From NCBI RefSeq assembly GCF_003626575.1, contig NZ_RBDY01000039.1, forward strand, positions 1-60,812: DNA of 60,812 nucleotides, in the 5' to 3' direction. Positions 7,039-15,915 of this stretch are shown here, piece by piece. Source of the DNA: Streptomyces radicis. Lineage in GTDB: Bacteria > Actinomycetota > Actinomycetes > Streptomycetales > Streptomycetaceae. Under the pieces are notes generated by a model, which had not been told where the DNA came from, searched no databases, and saw only the letters and a list, made by a program, of their open reading frames with translations. The position numbers and the translations under genes were made by a program. Each line of letters starts with the position of its first letter. The first letter of the stretch is position 1.

Positions 7039-8805
7039 ATGCTCTTCGACGTGTGGGCACCCTGGGCCCGGCAAGTGACGCTGCACCTGTCGATGCGGCC
7101 CGTTCCCATGGAGCGGGATCCGGACCGTGTGGGCTGGTGGGTGGCGGAGGAGGAGGCGGGGCCGGGGGCGCGGTACGGGTTCGCGCTCGACGACGGGCCC
7201 GTGCTGCCCGACCCGCGGGCCCGCCGGCTGCCCGAGGGCCCCGAGGGGCCCGCCGCGGTGACCGACCCGGGGGCGTTCCCGTGGCGCCACGACTGGGCGG
7301 GGCGTGGGCTGCCCGGTGCGGTGCTGTACGAGACGCACATCGGGACGTTCACGCCCGAGGGCACGTTCGACGCGGCGGCCGGGCGGCTCGGCCATGTCGC
7401 GGCGCTCGGGGTCACCCATGTGGAGCTGATGCCGGTGTGCGCCTTCCCGGGGCGGCACGGGTGGGGCTACGACGGGGTCGCGCCGTGGTCGGTGCACGAG
7501 CCGTACGGCGGGCCCGAGGGGCTTCAGCGCTTTGTCGACACGGCGCACGGGCACGGGCTCGGGGTCGTCCTCGACGTCGTGCACAACCACCTGGGGCCCT
7601 CGGGGAACCGGCTGCCCGAGTTCGGCCCGTACTTCACGGAGGCGCACCACACGCCGTGGGGCGCGGCGGTGAACCTGGACGAGCACGGCTCGGACGAGGT
7701 GCGCGCGTACTTCGTCGGCAGCGCCCTCGCGTTCCTGCGGGACTACCGCGTCGACGGGCTGCGGCTCGACGCGGTGCACGCGCTCGTCGACAACCGCGCC
7801 GAGCATGTGCTCGCCCAGCTCTCCGCCGAAGTGGACGCGCTGTCCGAGGAGTTGGGGCGCCCGCTGTTCCTGATCGGCGAGTCGGACCGCAACGACCCGC
7901 GCACCACCGCGCCCCGCGCGTGCCACGGCCACGGGCTGCACGCGCAGTGGAACGACGACTTCCACCACGCCCTGCACTGCGCGGTGACCGGCGAGTCGCA
8001 GGGCTACTACGCGGACTTCGCGCGGGCCCCGCTCGCGACCCTGGCGAAGACGCTGGAGCGGGGGTTCTTCCACGACGGCGGGTACTCGGCGTTCCGCGGC
8101 AGGCGGCACGGCAGGCCGTTCGACCGCGCCGCGACGCCCGCGCACCGGCTGCTCGGCTACGCGCAGACGCACGACCAGGTCGGCAACCGTGCCCTCGGCG
8201 ACCGCGTCGCGACGCTCGCCGGGGAGGAAGGGTCGGCGATCGCGGCGGCGCTCGTGCTGTGCGGGCCCTTCACGCCGATGCTGTTCATGGGCGAGGAGTG
8301 GGGGGCGGTGACGCCCTGGCAGTACTTCACCGACCACCAGGACCCCGAGCTGGCCGAGGCGGTGCGCAACGGGCGGCGGCGGGAGTTCGGCGCGCACGGC
8401 TGGCCCGCCGAGGAGATCCCCGACCCGCAGGACCCGGCGACGCGTGACCGCTCGTGCCTCGACTGGTCGCGGGTGGACGGCGGTGCCGGGACCGAGGGGG
8501 ACGAGCCGTGGCTGCTCGGCTGGTGCCGACGGCTGATCGCGATCCGGCACGCGCACCTGCCGCCCGGGCTGACGCTCGCCGATGTGCGGGCGCTCGCGGA
8601 CGACGCCGCCGGGTGGCTCGTGGTGCACAACGGCCCGCTGACCGTCGCCGTGCACGTGGGCGAGGGCGGCGAGGCCGTCGTTCCGCTGGGGGACGGCGCG
8701 TTCGAGAGGCTGGCGACCACCCACCGCTGCCCGCCGCCCGAAGGCTCGGGGGTGCTGCGGCTCCCGCCGCGCGCGGCGGCCGTGCTGCGCCGCGTCGCGG
8801 AGTGA
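7039..8805 (+). CDS. treZ: Malto-oligosyltrehalose trehalohydrolase
   Basis: 588 residues, GH13 family. TreZ cleaves the terminal maltooligosyl-trehalose bond to release trehalose, the second step of the TreY-TreZ route from glycogen. An N-terminal beta-sandwich (VWAPWARQVTLHL) is followed by the TIM barrel with VLYETHIGTFTPEGTF, LDVVHNHLG, the nucleophile in VDGLRLDAVHALVD, the acid/base Glu in LFLIGESDRND and the transition-state Asp in AQTHDQVGNR. These are diagnostic for TreZ rather than glycogen branching enzyme. The ATG at 7039 gives the normal length. treY is not in the window. A small START-like gene follows after 15 bp. Confidence 0.93.
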   Translation: MLFDVWAPWARQVTLHLSMRPVPMERDPDRVGWWVAEEEAGPGARYGFALDDGPVLPDPRARRLPEGPEGPAAVTDPGAFPWRHDWAGRGLPGAVLYETHIGTFTPEGTFDAAAGRLGHVAALGVTHVELMPVCAFPGRHGWGYDGVAPWSVHEPYGGPEGLQRFVDTAHGHGLGVVLDVVHNHLGPSGNRLPEFGPYFTEAHHTPWGAAVNLDEHGSDEVRAYFVGSALAFLRDYRVDGLRLDAVHALVDNRAEHVLAQLSAEVDALSEELGRPLFLIGESDRNDPRTTAPRACHGHGLHAQWNDDFHHALHCAVTGESQGYYADFARAPLATLAKTLERGFFHDGGYSAFRGRRHGRPFDRAATPAHRLLGYAQTHDQVGNRALGDRVATLAGEEGSAIAAALVLCGPFTPMLFMGEEWGAVTPWQYFTDHQDPELAEAVRNGRRREFGAHGWPAEEIPDPQDPATRDRSCLDWSRVDGGAGTEGDEPWLLGWCRRLIAIRHAHLPPGLTLADVRALADDAAGWLVVHNGPLTVAVHVGEGGEAVVPLGDGAFERLATTHRCPPPEGSGVLRLPPRAAAVLRRVAE

Positions 8806-8820
8806 GGGAGTGTGGGCGGC

Positions 8821-9345
8821 ATGAGCGATCCACTCCCCCAGCAGCCGGTGGCGGCCACGCTCGAGCCGACGGGCGAGGGCCGGTGGGCGCTGGCGCTCGA
8901 GCGCGAGCTGTCGAGCACGGCGGAGGGGGCTTGGGCGGCGCTCACCGAGGCGGAGTGGGTCGCCCGGTGGGCGCCCTACACGCCGGGCCGCGACCTGGAC
9001 TCCCCAGGGCCCGTCGCCATGCCCGAGACGGACCCGGCGGATCCCGCGCCACAGGGGGCGGTGCTCGCGGTCGCGCCGCCGCGGCTGCTGACGCTCGCGT
9101 GGTACGGGGACGAGCTGCGGTTCGCGCTGACGCCCGCCGACACGGGGACCCGGCTGCGGCTCACGCACGTGTTCGGCGACGGGACGCGGGCCGCCGAGTT
9201 CGCCGCCGGATGGCACCTGTGCCTGGCCGCGCTGACCGGCTCGTTGGAGGGCAGGGCGGTGCCGCGGGTGGTGGGCGAGGCGGCGCGGGCACACGGCTTC
9301 GACCGGCTGCGCGACCAGTACGCCGATCTTCTCGGTGCGCCCTGA
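8821..9345 (+). CDS. SRPBCC (START/AHA1-like) domain protein
   Basis: A 174-residue protein of the helix-grip fold. It has LSSTAEGAWAALTEAEWVAR near the N-terminus, PPRLLTLAWYGDELRFAL in the central strands and TRLRLTHVFGD followed by a long C-terminal helix (AAEFAAGWHLCLAALTGSLE). This is the pattern of the AHA1/polyketide cyclase-like SRPBCC superfamily. The fold binds hydrophobic ligands; no function can be assigned. I chose the ATG at 8821, spaced correctly from GAGGGAG, over the GTG at 8812. It sits 15 bp behind treZ and is probably co-transcribed. Confidence 0.75.
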   Translation: MSDPLPQQPVAATLEPTGEGRWALALERELSSTAEGAWAALTEAEWVARWAPYTPGRDLDSPGPVAMPETDPADPAPQGAVLAVAPPRLLTLAWYGDELRFALTPADTGTRLRLTHVFGDGTRAAEFAAGWHLCLAALTGSLEGRAVPRVVGEAARAHGFDRLRDQYADLLGAP

Positions 9346-9391
9346 CGCCCGAGGTGAGCCGCCGCGTGGGACCTTCCGTACGCTGTGCGCC

Positions 9392-10339
9392 ATGGATGAC
9401 GTGCTGGTGATCGGCGGCTCGGGAGTGGACACGATCGTCCGCGTCGAGCGCCTCGAAGTGCCGGATCAGGACCTGCTGCACGTGGAGCCGGTGTACGACT
9501 ACGTGGCCCACTCGGGGACGGGGTACGCGCTGGGCTTCCACGCCCTGGGGCGGCGGACGACGTTTGTCGACTACCTGGGCGACGACCCGCAGGGCGGGCT
9601 GCTCAGAGCGCGGTTCCGGGGCGCGGGCGTGGCGTTCGAGACGCTGCCCGCGCCGAACGGGACGCCCCGCAGCGTCAACCTGGTCGACGCGGAGGGGCGG
9701 CGTTTCTCCTTCTACGACGGGCGGCACCCGGCCGATCTGCTGCTGCCCCCCGAGTTCGTGCTGCCGCGGGTGGAGCGGGCGCGCCATGTACACCTGTCGC
9801 GCGCGCACTTCACGCGCGACCTGCTTGACGAGCTGGAACGACGCGGGGTGCCGACGTCGACGGATCTGCACGCGTGGGACGGCGATGACCCTTCGGCGGC
9901 GCCGTGGGCGTTCGGCACGGACTTCGTGTTCCTGTCGGCGGCCGGGATCCAGGGGCGGGTGCCCGAGGTGCTACGGATGATCCTGGCCAAGGGGCGGGCG
10001 CGGGTCGCGGTGGCGACGGACGGGTCACGCGGCTGCCACGTGCTGGCGCGGGACGGCGGCGAGGTCAGGCACTACCCGGCCGTGACGCCGCCCTCACCCG
10101 TGGTGGACAGCAACGGGGCGGGCGACGCGTTCGCCACGGCGTTCCTGCACACGTGGCTCGGGAGCGGTCCCGACGCCGATCTCGACCAGTGCGCGCTGGC
10201 CGGTCTCGTGGCGGGGGCGTTCGCGTGCACCCACCACGGCACGGCCGAGCGGCACATCACCGCCGCGGAGCTGGCCGCGGCGGTGGACGAGATCAGGCGG
10301 CAGGGTCCGCCGGATCCAGCCGGATGGCGATGGAGTTGA
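9392..10339 (+). CDS. PfkB-family carbohydrate kinase
   Basis: A 315-residue ribokinase/PfkB-type sugar or nucleoside kinase. The N-terminus is DVLVIGGSGVDTIVRVERLE; the substrate lid region contains AHSGTGYALGFHALGRRTTF and VDYLGDDPQGG. The C-terminal PfkB signature VDSNGAGDAFATAFL carries the catalytic Asp in the anion hole GAGD. An expected GG in the first signature is replaced by GTGYA, so the sugar-binding loop is slightly atypical. The stop overlaps the 3' end of msrB by 47 bp in convergent orientation. Substrate unknown. Confidence 0.87.
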   Translation: MDDVLVIGGSGVDTIVRVERLEVPDQDLLHVEPVYDYVAHSGTGYALGFHALGRRTTFVDYLGDDPQGGLLRARFRGAGVAFETLPAPNGTPRSVNLVDAEGRRFSFYDGRHPADLLLPPEFVLPRVERARHVHLSRAHFTRDLLDELERRGVPTSTDLHAWDGDDPSAAPWAFGTDFVFLSAAGIQGRVPEVLRMILAKGRARVAVATDGSRGCHVLARDGGEVRHYPAVTPPSPVVDSNGAGDAFATAFLHTWLGSGPDADLDQCALAGLVAGAFACTHHGTAERHITAAELAAAVDEIRRQGPPDPAGWRWS

Positions 10340-10709
10340 TGCAGTACCGCAGGTCGGTGGGGGTGTCGTAGCCCTCGCCCGCGAACACGTGGCCGAGGTG
10401 CGAGCCGCACGTCGCGCACAGCACCTCGGTCCTCGGGCGCCCCGGCAGCGAGTGGTCCTCGCGGGTCTCCACGGCGTCGCTGTCCTTGGGGTCGAAGAAC
10501 GAAGGCCAGCCGCAGTGCGACTCGAACTTGGCCGCCGAGCGGAACAGCTCGGCGCCACAGGCGCGGCAGTGGTACGCGCCCTCGGTCTTGGTGTCGGTGT
10601 ACTCGCCCGTGAAGGCGGGCTCGGTCCCGGCCTGGCGCAGCACCCGGTACTCCTCGGGGGTCAGCTGCTCCCGCCACTGCTCATCGGTCCTGTCGACCTC
10701 GTATGCCAT
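10293..10709 (-). CDS. msrB: Peptide-methionine (R)-S-oxide reductase
   Basis: 138 residues, the single-domain MsrB length. It repairs oxidised methionine (R-sulfoxide) in proteins using thioredoxin. The Zn site is made by CRACG and CATCG; the active site carries HCGWPSFFDP, GHVFAGEGYDTPTDLRYCIN with the catalytic Cys near the end, and the final IAIRL strand. The N-terminus EVDRTDEQWREQLTPEEYRV is typical. It lies about 50 bp downstream of murC on the same strand and may be read from the murC promoter. Its 3' end overlaps the PfkB gene. Confidence 0.95.
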   Translation of the reverse strand: MAYEVDRTDEQWREQLTPEEYRVLRQAGTEPAFTGEYTDTKTEGAYHCRACGAELFRSAAKFESHCGWPSFFDPKDSDAVETREDHSLPGRPRTEVLCATCGSHLGHVFAGEGYDTPTDLRYCINSIAIRLDPADPAA

Positions 10710-10761
10710 GGTGCTTTCCGTCTCCTTCGAAGGTCACCTGGTCCGTGTCGCCCGCGTCCGG

Positions 10762-12174
10762 TCAGCCGGAGAGCCGGGCGAGGATCTTGGGGCCGAGCTC
10801 GGTGACATCGCCCGCGCCCATGGTGAGAACGAGATCCCCCGGCCCGGCGATTCCCGCGACGACGTCGGGGACGGCGTCCTTGTGCGGCTCGGGGGTCACA
10901 TCGGCCCCGTGGGCGCGGGCGGCGTCGACGATCACCTGGCTGGTGACGCCGGGGATGGGGTCCTCGCGGGCGGGATAGATGTCGAGGACGACGCACGCGT
11001 CGGCCAGCGCGAGGGCCTGGCCCATCTCGGCGCCCAACTCACGGGTCCTGCTGAAGAGATGCGGCTGGAAGACGACCAGCAGCCGCCCGCCGTCCGCGCC
11101 GCCGCGGATGGCCTCGAGGTCGGCGGCCATCTCCGTGGGGTGGTGGGCGTAGCTGTCGATGATCCGCACGCCGCGGGCCTCTCCCTGGAGGGTGAGGCGG
11201 CGGCGGGCGCCGGTGTAGGTGCCGAGCGCGGTGGCCAGCGCGTCCGCGGGGACCCCGGCGGCGACGCCCGCGGCGAGGGCGGCGACGGCGTTGTACGCGT
11301 AGTGGCGCCCCGGAACGGAGACGCGGAACGCGATCTCGCGGCGGCCCCCGCCGTCCCGCCCGTCGAGGGACACGGTGACGCGGCTGGTCAGCCCGTCCGG
11401 CTCGAGCGCCGTGACCCGCACGTCCGCGTCCGGCGCCTCGCCATAGGTCACGATCGCCGGCCCCTCGCGCCCCGCGAGGCGGGCGGTCAGGGTGCGGGCG
11501 CCGTCCTGGTCCGCGTTGACCACCAGGGTGCCGCCGGGGACGATCCGGTCGGCGAACGTCTCGAACGAGGCGTGGATCTCGTCGAGCGACGCGTAGGTGG
11601 CGTGGTGGTCGAGCTCGACGTTGAGGACGATCGCCACCTCGGGCCTGTACCGGTGGAAGCTGCGGTCGCTCTCGTCCGCCTCGGCCACGAACAGGTCGCC
11701 TTCGCCCGACTCGGCGTTGGAGCCTGGCGAGTCGAGGTCGCCGCCGATGGCGTACGAGGGCGCGAGCCCCAGCGCGGTCAGGCCGACGGCCAGCATCGAC
11801 GTGGTGGTCGTCTTGCCGTGGGTGCCCGCGACGGCGATGGTCCGCAGCCCCTCCATCAGGGCGGCGAGGGCCTCGGAGCGGTGGACGACGGGGATGCCGC
11901 GGGCGTGGGCCTCGGTCAGCTCGGGGTTGTCCTGGCGGATGGCGCTCGAGACGACCACGGCGGTGGCGTCGGGGGCGAGGTGCCCGGTGGCGTGGCCGAT
12001 GTGGACGGTGGCGCCGATGGCGCGCAACGCGGCGGCGGTTTCGGAGTCCTTCGCGTCGCTGCCCGCGACCCGCGCGCCGCGGCGGGTGAGGATCTTGGCG
12101 ATGCCCGACATGCCGGCGCCGCCGATGCCGATGAAGTGGGGCCGTTCCATGGCGGGCGGGATCGCCGGTGTCAT
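10762..12174 (-). CDS. murC: UDP-N-acetylmuramate--L-alanine ligase
   Basis: 470 residues, full length. MurC adds the first amino acid to UDP-MurNAc in peptidoglycan synthesis. The N-terminal Rossmann domain has HFIGIGGAGMSGIAKIL. The ATP P-loop is AGTHGKTTTTSMLA, the Mg/substrate region is ADESDRSF and VLNVELDHH, and the ligase C-domain includes IDSYAHHPTEMAADLEAIRG and VFQPHLFSRTREL. In many bacteria murC is in the dcw cluster; in Streptomyces it is separate and beside msrB, as here. The start ATG at 12174 leaves a short leader before the Rossmann strand. Essential gene. Confidence 0.96.
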   Translation of the reverse strand: MTPAIPPAMERPHFIGIGGAGMSGIAKILTRRGARVAGSDAKDSETAAALRAIGATVHIGHATGHLAPDATAVVVSSAIRQDNPELTEAHARGIPVVHRSEALAALMEGLRTIAVAGTHGKTTTTSMLAVGLTALGLAPSYAIGGDLDSPGSNAESGEGDLFVAEADESDRSFHRYRPEVAIVLNVELDHHATYASLDEIHASFETFADRIVPGGTLVVNADQDGARTLTARLAGREGPAIVTYGEAPDADVRVTALEPDGLTSRVTVSLDGRDGGGRREIAFRVSVPGRHYAYNAVAALAAGVAAGVPADALATALGTYTGARRRLTLQGEARGVRIIDSYAHHPTEMAADLEAIRGGADGGRLLVVFQPHLFSRTRELGAEMGQALALADACVVLDIYPAREDPIPGVTSQVIVDAARAHGADVTPEPHKDAVPDVVAGIAGPGDLVLTMGAGDVTELGPKILARLSG

Positions 12175-12268
12175 GCGTGTGTCTCCCTGCTGCTCGACGC
12201 GCTGCTTGTCGTGCCGCGGTACGTCCCGCTGGACGTGCGGTCGCGAGGGGACGATTGTCGCACCCGGC

Positions 12269-12736
12269 TCACTCCGCGTGCGCGAACAGCTTGAGCACGG
12301 GGACGCCGACCTTGTGCCTGGCCCTGGACGCCCAGTCGCGGTGGAACAGCTCCTCCACGTAGTGCGGCGCGGTCAGCACCACGACCTCGTCGGCCTCGGT
12401 CTCGCGGACCACGGACGTCAGCACGTCGATCGGGTGCTCATCGACCACCCGTCCGACGGCGTCGGCGCCGGTGGCGCGCAGCGCGGAGAGGGAGACCTCG
12501 AGGGCGTGGTGGGCGGGTCGGAGCGCGTCCTGGCCCTCCGGTACGTCGCTCTCGCGCACGGCGTCCCCCAGCTCCCCGAGCGCCACGTCGTCGAGCGCCC
12601 GCAGCAGCCGGTCCTGTTCGCCTCTCGGCTGCATCAGCACCACGAACGACAGCGACTCCTCGCCGTGCAGCGTGGTCACCAGCTCGACGTCGGTGGGCAC
12701 CATGGGCTTTTCGATCATGAGGACAGTCGTGATCAT
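12269..12736 (-). CDS. Small UspA-like protein conserved next to murC
   Basis: A 155-residue protein, MITTVLMIEKPMVPTDVELV at the N-terminus, ending VVVLTAPHYVEELFHRDW and RHKVGVPVLKLFAH. Related Streptomyces proteins are often labelled indole-3-glycerol phosphate synthase, but there is no TIM barrel or catalytic residue set. The alternating strands and the terminal GVPVLKLF strand look like a universal-stress-protein-type alpha/beta fold. The ATG at 12736 is chosen because upstream frame sequence is Arg/Pro-rich and not conserved-looking. It lies upstream of murC on the same strand with a 94-bp gap. Function unknown. Confidence 0.75.
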   Translation of the reverse strand: MITTVLMIEKPMVPTDVELVTTLHGEESLSFVVLMQPRGEQDRLLRALDDVALGELGDAVRESDVPEGQDALRPAHHALEVSLSALRATGADAVGRVVDEHPIDVLTSVVRETEADEVVVLTAPHYVEELFHRDWASRARHKVGVPVLKLFAHAE

Positions 12737-12844
12737 GGGGAGCGCCCTTCGTCGCGGCCGGGTCCCGCGCCGCCCGGCAGAAACCATCCTTCCCCGTGGG
12801 CGCACGGGACGTTGCGCCTTTTCAGTCTGCCCACACCAGGATAA

Positions 12845-12863
12845 GCGGAACGTCACATTCCGC
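12845..12863 (-). promoter_or_regulatory. Dyad and -10-like element upstream of the UspA-like gene
   Basis: GCGGAA (12845-12850) and TTCCGC (12858-12863) form a perfect 6-bp dyad with a 7-bp spacer. On the minus strand a TATCCT-like -10 follows directly (12843-12838). The position suits an operator for the UspA-like gene. It could also help terminate the reductase gene that ends 21 bp away. Confidence 0.3.
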
Positions 12864-12883
12864 AGATTGTCGGACGCGGCTCG

Positions 12884-13675
12884 TCAGAGGCGGCGGTAGC
12901 GGCCGAAGAGGAAGCCCGCGTCCTCGAGCAGATCGGTCAGCGCGAACTCCCGGGGATCGGCGAGCTCGGGGCCGCTCATGACGCGGGGCGCGGTGCCCAC
13001 GGTGACGCGCGGCGCCGTGGTCAGACACAGCTCGTCCACCACGCCGGCGGCGGCGAGTTGACCCAGCAGCCGGGGGCCGCCCTCGGTGAGCATCCGCGTG
13101 AGGCCCAGCCCCGCGAGGGCGGGCTTGACGCGGGTCGGGTCCACCATCGCCTCGTCACCCGCGGTGACCACCTCGGCGCCCGCGGCGCGGGCGGCGGCGA
13201 GACCGGCGTGCGGGGCCTTGGCGCCCGTGATCACCAGGGTCGGCACCAGCGGATCGGTGAACAGCGGCAGCGAGAAGTCCAGGTGCAGGCTGGCGCTGAC
13301 GACGGCGATCGCGGGCGCCTCGGTCTGCCCCGCCGCGAGCCGGCGCTCGACGAACTCCGCACGCCGGCGCGCGGGCCGGTAACGCTCCTCCCGCACGGTC
13401 TCCGCGCCCACGAGCACCACGTCGGCCAGGGCCCGCAGCACGCCGAAGACGCGCATGTCGGCCGGGCCGGAGAGCGGCTTGGAACGCCCCCCGTGATGGG
13501 CGGCCCCGTCGGCCGACGACACCATGTTGGCGCGCAGCCAGCCGGTGCCCGTGGGCTGGTCGGCGGGGTAGGCGTAGGCGTCGGCGAGCTCATCGAGGTC
13601 CCACTCGCGGTCGTCGGGCGCCGCGGCCCCGGCGGGTCCTGGTGGAGGGGACAGCGGGGGGAACAGGCGTCGCAT
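12884..13675 (-). CDS. RibD C-terminal-type pyrimidine/dihydrofolate reductase family protein
   Basis: 263 residues with the RibD_C/dihydrofolate-reductase-like fold. GWLRANMVSSADGAAHHGGR is the conserved N-terminal substrate/NADPH region. LADVVLVGAETVREERYRP binds NADPH, and LTEGGPRLLGQLAAAGVVDE with LTTAPRV closes the domain. There is no deaminase domain, so it is not a complete RibD; stand-alone copies are common in Streptomyces and their substrate is uncertain. The ATG at 13675 gives normal length. It is divergent from zapE across 93 bp, an arrangement I remember from other Streptomyces. Confidence 0.85.
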   Translation of the reverse strand: MRRLFPPLSPPPGPAGAAAPDDREWDLDELADAYAYPADQPTGTGWLRANMVSSADGAAHHGGRSKPLSGPADMRVFGVLRALADVVLVGAETVREERYRPARRRAEFVERRLAAGQTEAPAIAVVSASLHLDFSLPLFTDPLVPTLVITGAKAPHAGLAAARAAGAEVVTAGDEAMVDPTRVKPALAGLGLTRMLTEGGPRLLGQLAAAGVVDELCLTTAPRVTVGTAPRVMSGPELADPREFALTDLLEDAGFLFGRYRRL

Positions 13676-13754
13676 GAGGCGCAGTGTGGCACACGGGGGC
13701 GTGCGCGGCCCGTTCACGCGGGGCGCTCGGGACGACGGGCTCGGGCGTGGCGCG

Positions 13755-13771
13755 TACAGTGGGAAAACGTG
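13755..13771 (+). promoter_or_regulatory. -10 element for leaderless zapE transcription
   Basis: TACAGT (13755-13760) lies eight bases before the GTG start of zapE (13769). There is no ribosome-binding sequence between them (GGGAAAAC). This is the spacing expected for a leaderless mRNA, which is common in Streptomyces. Confidence 0.5.
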
Positions 13772-14872
13772 TCTTCCCCCGCCTCGGCCACCCCTTCGGG
13801 CACCCCCGTCTCGCTGAGCGGGCGCGAGCCCGGGGTCGCGCCCGAGCGCCTGGTGGGCGAGCTGGTGCCGCCGCCCCGCTTCGACGGGGCGCGTTTCGAC
13901 ACCTATGTCCCCGACCCCGCGCGGCCGAGCCAGCACGCGGCGATGAAGGCGCTCAACGAGTTCGCGGCCGGGCTCGGCGACGAGCCGGCGGGGCGCGGCG
14001 GACGGCGGGCGCTGTGGCCGCCGCGGGCCAGGCGTCGGCAACGTGACCCCGAGCCGCGGGGCGTCTACCTGGACGGCGGCTTCGGCGTCGGCAAGACGCA
14101 CCTGCTCGCCTCGCTGTGGCACGCGGCCCCGGTGCCGCCAGGGCGGAAGGCGTTCTGCACGTTCGTCGAGCTGACGCACCTCGTCGGCGCGCTGGGCTTC
14201 CAGGGGGCGGTGGCCGCGCTCGCGGGGCATCGGCTGCTGTGCGTGGACGAGTTCGAGCTCGACGACCCCGGCGACACCGTGCTGGTCTCCTCGCTGCTCG
14301 GCCGCCTCGTGGTGGAGGGCGTCGCGCTGGCCGCGACGTCGAACACCCTGCCGGGGCGGCTGGGCGAGGGGCGCTTCGCGGCGGCCGACTTCCTGCGGGA
14401 GATCCAGGGGCTCGCCGCGCACTTCCGCGCGCTGCGCGTGGACGGCGAGGACTACCGGCACCGCGGCCTGCCATCGGCGCCGCCCCCGCCCGACGAGGCC
14501 GAGGTCAGGCGCGCGGCCGGGGCGATCCCCCGCGCCTCGCTCGACGACTTCGGCACGCTGCTCGGCCACCTGGCCCGGGTGCATCCGAGCCGTTACGGGG
14601 CGCTGTGCGACGGGGTGGAGGCCGTGTGCCTGACCGGCGTGCGCCCTGTCCCCGACCAGGCGGCGGCGCTGCGGCTCGTGGTGCTCGCCGACCGGCTCTA
14701 CGACCGCGAGCTGCCGGTGCGGGCGTCTGGCGTGCCGTTCGACCAGCTGTTCGGCGAGGAGATGCTGAAGGGCGGCTACCGCAAGAAGTACTTCCGCGCG
14801 ATCTCGCGGCTCACGGCGCTCGCGCGCGAGGGGGCGGAGCGGGCGCGCCAGGGGCCTGGCCCTGGGGCCTGA
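13769..14872 (+). CDS. zapE: ZapE/AFG1-like AAA ATPase
   Basis: A 367-residue AFG1-family P-loop ATPase, named ZapE in Proteobacteria where it acts on the division ring. Walker A is GGFGVGKTHLLASLW near residue 105, Walker B RLLCVDEFELDDPGD, sensor 1 VALAATSNTLPGRLGEGRF, and the family-specific FLREIQGLAAHFRALRVDGE follows. The C-terminus VPFDQLFGEEMLKGGYRKKY is also typical. An N-terminal tail of about 30 Ser/Pro-rich residues is variable. The GTG start fits a leaderless transcript. The PPK2 kinase follows after 36 bp. In actinomycetes the division role is not established. Confidence 0.9.
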   Translation: MSSPASATPSGTPVSLSGREPGVAPERLVGELVPPPRFDGARFDTYVPDPARPSQHAAMKALNEFAAGLGDEPAGRGGRRALWPPRARRRQRDPEPRGVYLDGGFGVGKTHLLASLWHAAPVPPGRKAFCTFVELTHLVGALGFQGAVAALAGHRLLCVDEFELDDPGDTVLVSSLLGRLVVEGVALAATSNTLPGRLGEGRFAAADFLREIQGLAAHFRALRVDGEDYRHRGLPSAPPPPDEAEVRRAAGAIPRASLDDFGTLLGHLARVHPSRYGALCDGVEAVCLTGVRPVPDQAAALRLVVLADRLYDRELPVRASGVPFDQLFGEEMLKGGYRKKYFRAISRLTALAREGAERARQGPGPGA

Positions 14873-14908
14873 GTGGCGGGCGGCGCACGGCGGGACCATC
14901 ATCGGGGG

Positions 14909-15775
14909 ATGGGGAGCGACGAGGCGACACCGGACGACCTGTCCCTGCGGGCGCTGCTGCGGTGCCAGCCCGGCGAGGCGGCGGACCTGGCGGGGAAGGC
15001 GACGGACGGCACTCCGGGGTTCGAGGGGAAGAAGAAGCGGGCGGTCGCGGAGACGGCCACGATGGGCAAGGAGCTGGCCCGCCTCCAGGAGCAGCTGTAC
15101 GCGGCGGGCTCGGCGGGCGACCGGCGCAGGCTGCTGCTTGTCCTCCAGGGCATGGACACCTCGGGCAAGGGCGGCACGGTCAAGCACGTGGTCGCGCACT
15201 TCAACCCCGCCGGGTGCCGCATCAGGGCGTTCAAGGCGCCGAGCGAGCAGGAGCGCGCGCAGCACTTCCTGTGGCGCGTGGACGCGGCGCTGCCGCAGGC
15301 GGGCGAGATCGGCATCTTCGACCGCTCGCACTACGAGGACGTGCTGGTCGCCCGCGTGCACGGCCTGGTGCCCGAGGCGATCTGGGCGCGGCGGTACGAC
15401 GAGATCAACGCGTGGGAGCGCATGCTCGTCGACGACGGCGTGACGGCGGTGAAGGTGTTCCTGCACATCGGCAGGGACGAGCAGCGCGAACGCCTCCTGT
15501 CGCGCCTCGACGAGCCGCGCAAGCACTGGAAGTTCAACGCGCGGGACATCGCCGAGCGCGCCCTGTGGTCGGACTACCAGGAGGCGTACGCGGCGGTCCT
15601 GACCCGCTGTTCGACGCCCGCGGCCGCCTGGTACGTGGTCCCGGCCGACCGCAAGTGGTACCGCAACTGGGCGGTGAGCCGCCTGCTGCTCGAGCACCTG
15701 CGGGAGCTCGACCCCGCGTACCCCCCGGGCGACATCGACGCGGCGGGCTGCCGGGCGGCGTTGCTGGCGGACTGA
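14909..15775 (+). CDS. Polyphosphate kinase 2 family protein
   Basis: 288 residues, PPK2 fold (P-loop kinase). Walker A is QGMDTSGKGGTVKHVV near residue 81, the Walker-B/lid catalytic segment is IGIFDRSHYEDVLVARV, and the lid region RLDEPRKHWKFNARDIAER is followed by the closing YVVPADRKWYRNWAVSRLL. The family uses polyphosphate to phosphorylate nucleotides; the single-domain length fits class I or III (ADP or AMP as acceptor), and the subclass is not decided here. I prefer the ATG at 14909; a GTG directly after the zapE stop (14873) would add 12 residues. Probably co-transcribed with zapE. Confidence 0.88.
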   Translation: MGSDEATPDDLSLRALLRCQPGEAADLAGKATDGTPGFEGKKKRAVAETATMGKELARLQEQLYAAGSAGDRRRLLLVLQGMDTSGKGGTVKHVVAHFNPAGCRIRAFKAPSEQERAQHFLWRVDAALPQAGEIGIFDRSHYEDVLVARVHGLVPEAIWARRYDEINAWERMLVDDGVTAVKVFLHIGRDEQRERLLSRLDEPRKHWKFNARDIAERALWSDYQEAYAAVLTRCSTPAAAWYVVPADRKWYRNWAVSRLLLEHLRELDPAYPPGDIDAAGCRAALLAD

Positions 15776-15798
15776 GCTCGGTGCTTGCGCAGCCGAGC
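15776..15798 (+). terminator. Hairpin directly after the PPK2 gene
   Basis: GCTCGG (15776-15781) pairs with CCGAGC (15793-15798), with a short inner helix TGC/GCA and a TTGC loop. It starts one base after the stop codon. No U-tract follows, so it is a likely but not certain terminator. Confidence 0.45.
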
Positions 15799-15839
15799 CG
15801 TTGTGCGGTGCGGGTGGTGACGCGCCTACGGCGCCTCGC

Positions 15840-15915
15840 GGCAACGGTCGCTCCCGCGACCAGGGTTGCCCCCGGAGGGCCCCTTTCCGGGCTCGAACCT
15901 CAGAAGCAGCTCTGA
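15840..15915 (+). other. Structured leader before the MNIO operon
   Basis: Three dyads in a row fill the gap between the PPK2 hairpin and the DUF692 gene. The first is GGCAACGGTCGC with GCGACC and GTTGCC (15840-15870), a 12-bp stem with a three-base bulge. The second is CCCGGA/TCCGGG (15872-15893). The third is TCAGA-N6-TCTGA (15900-15915). They may be a terminator array, an operator plus terminator, or a 5' leader. No tRNA or known riboswitch is recognisable. Confidence 0.4.

Noticed and set aside
15885..15900. GGGCTCGAACCTC, resembling a tRNA T-loop on the minus strand
   Set aside because: No acceptor, anticodon or D-arm can be folded around it, and the T-stem does not pair.
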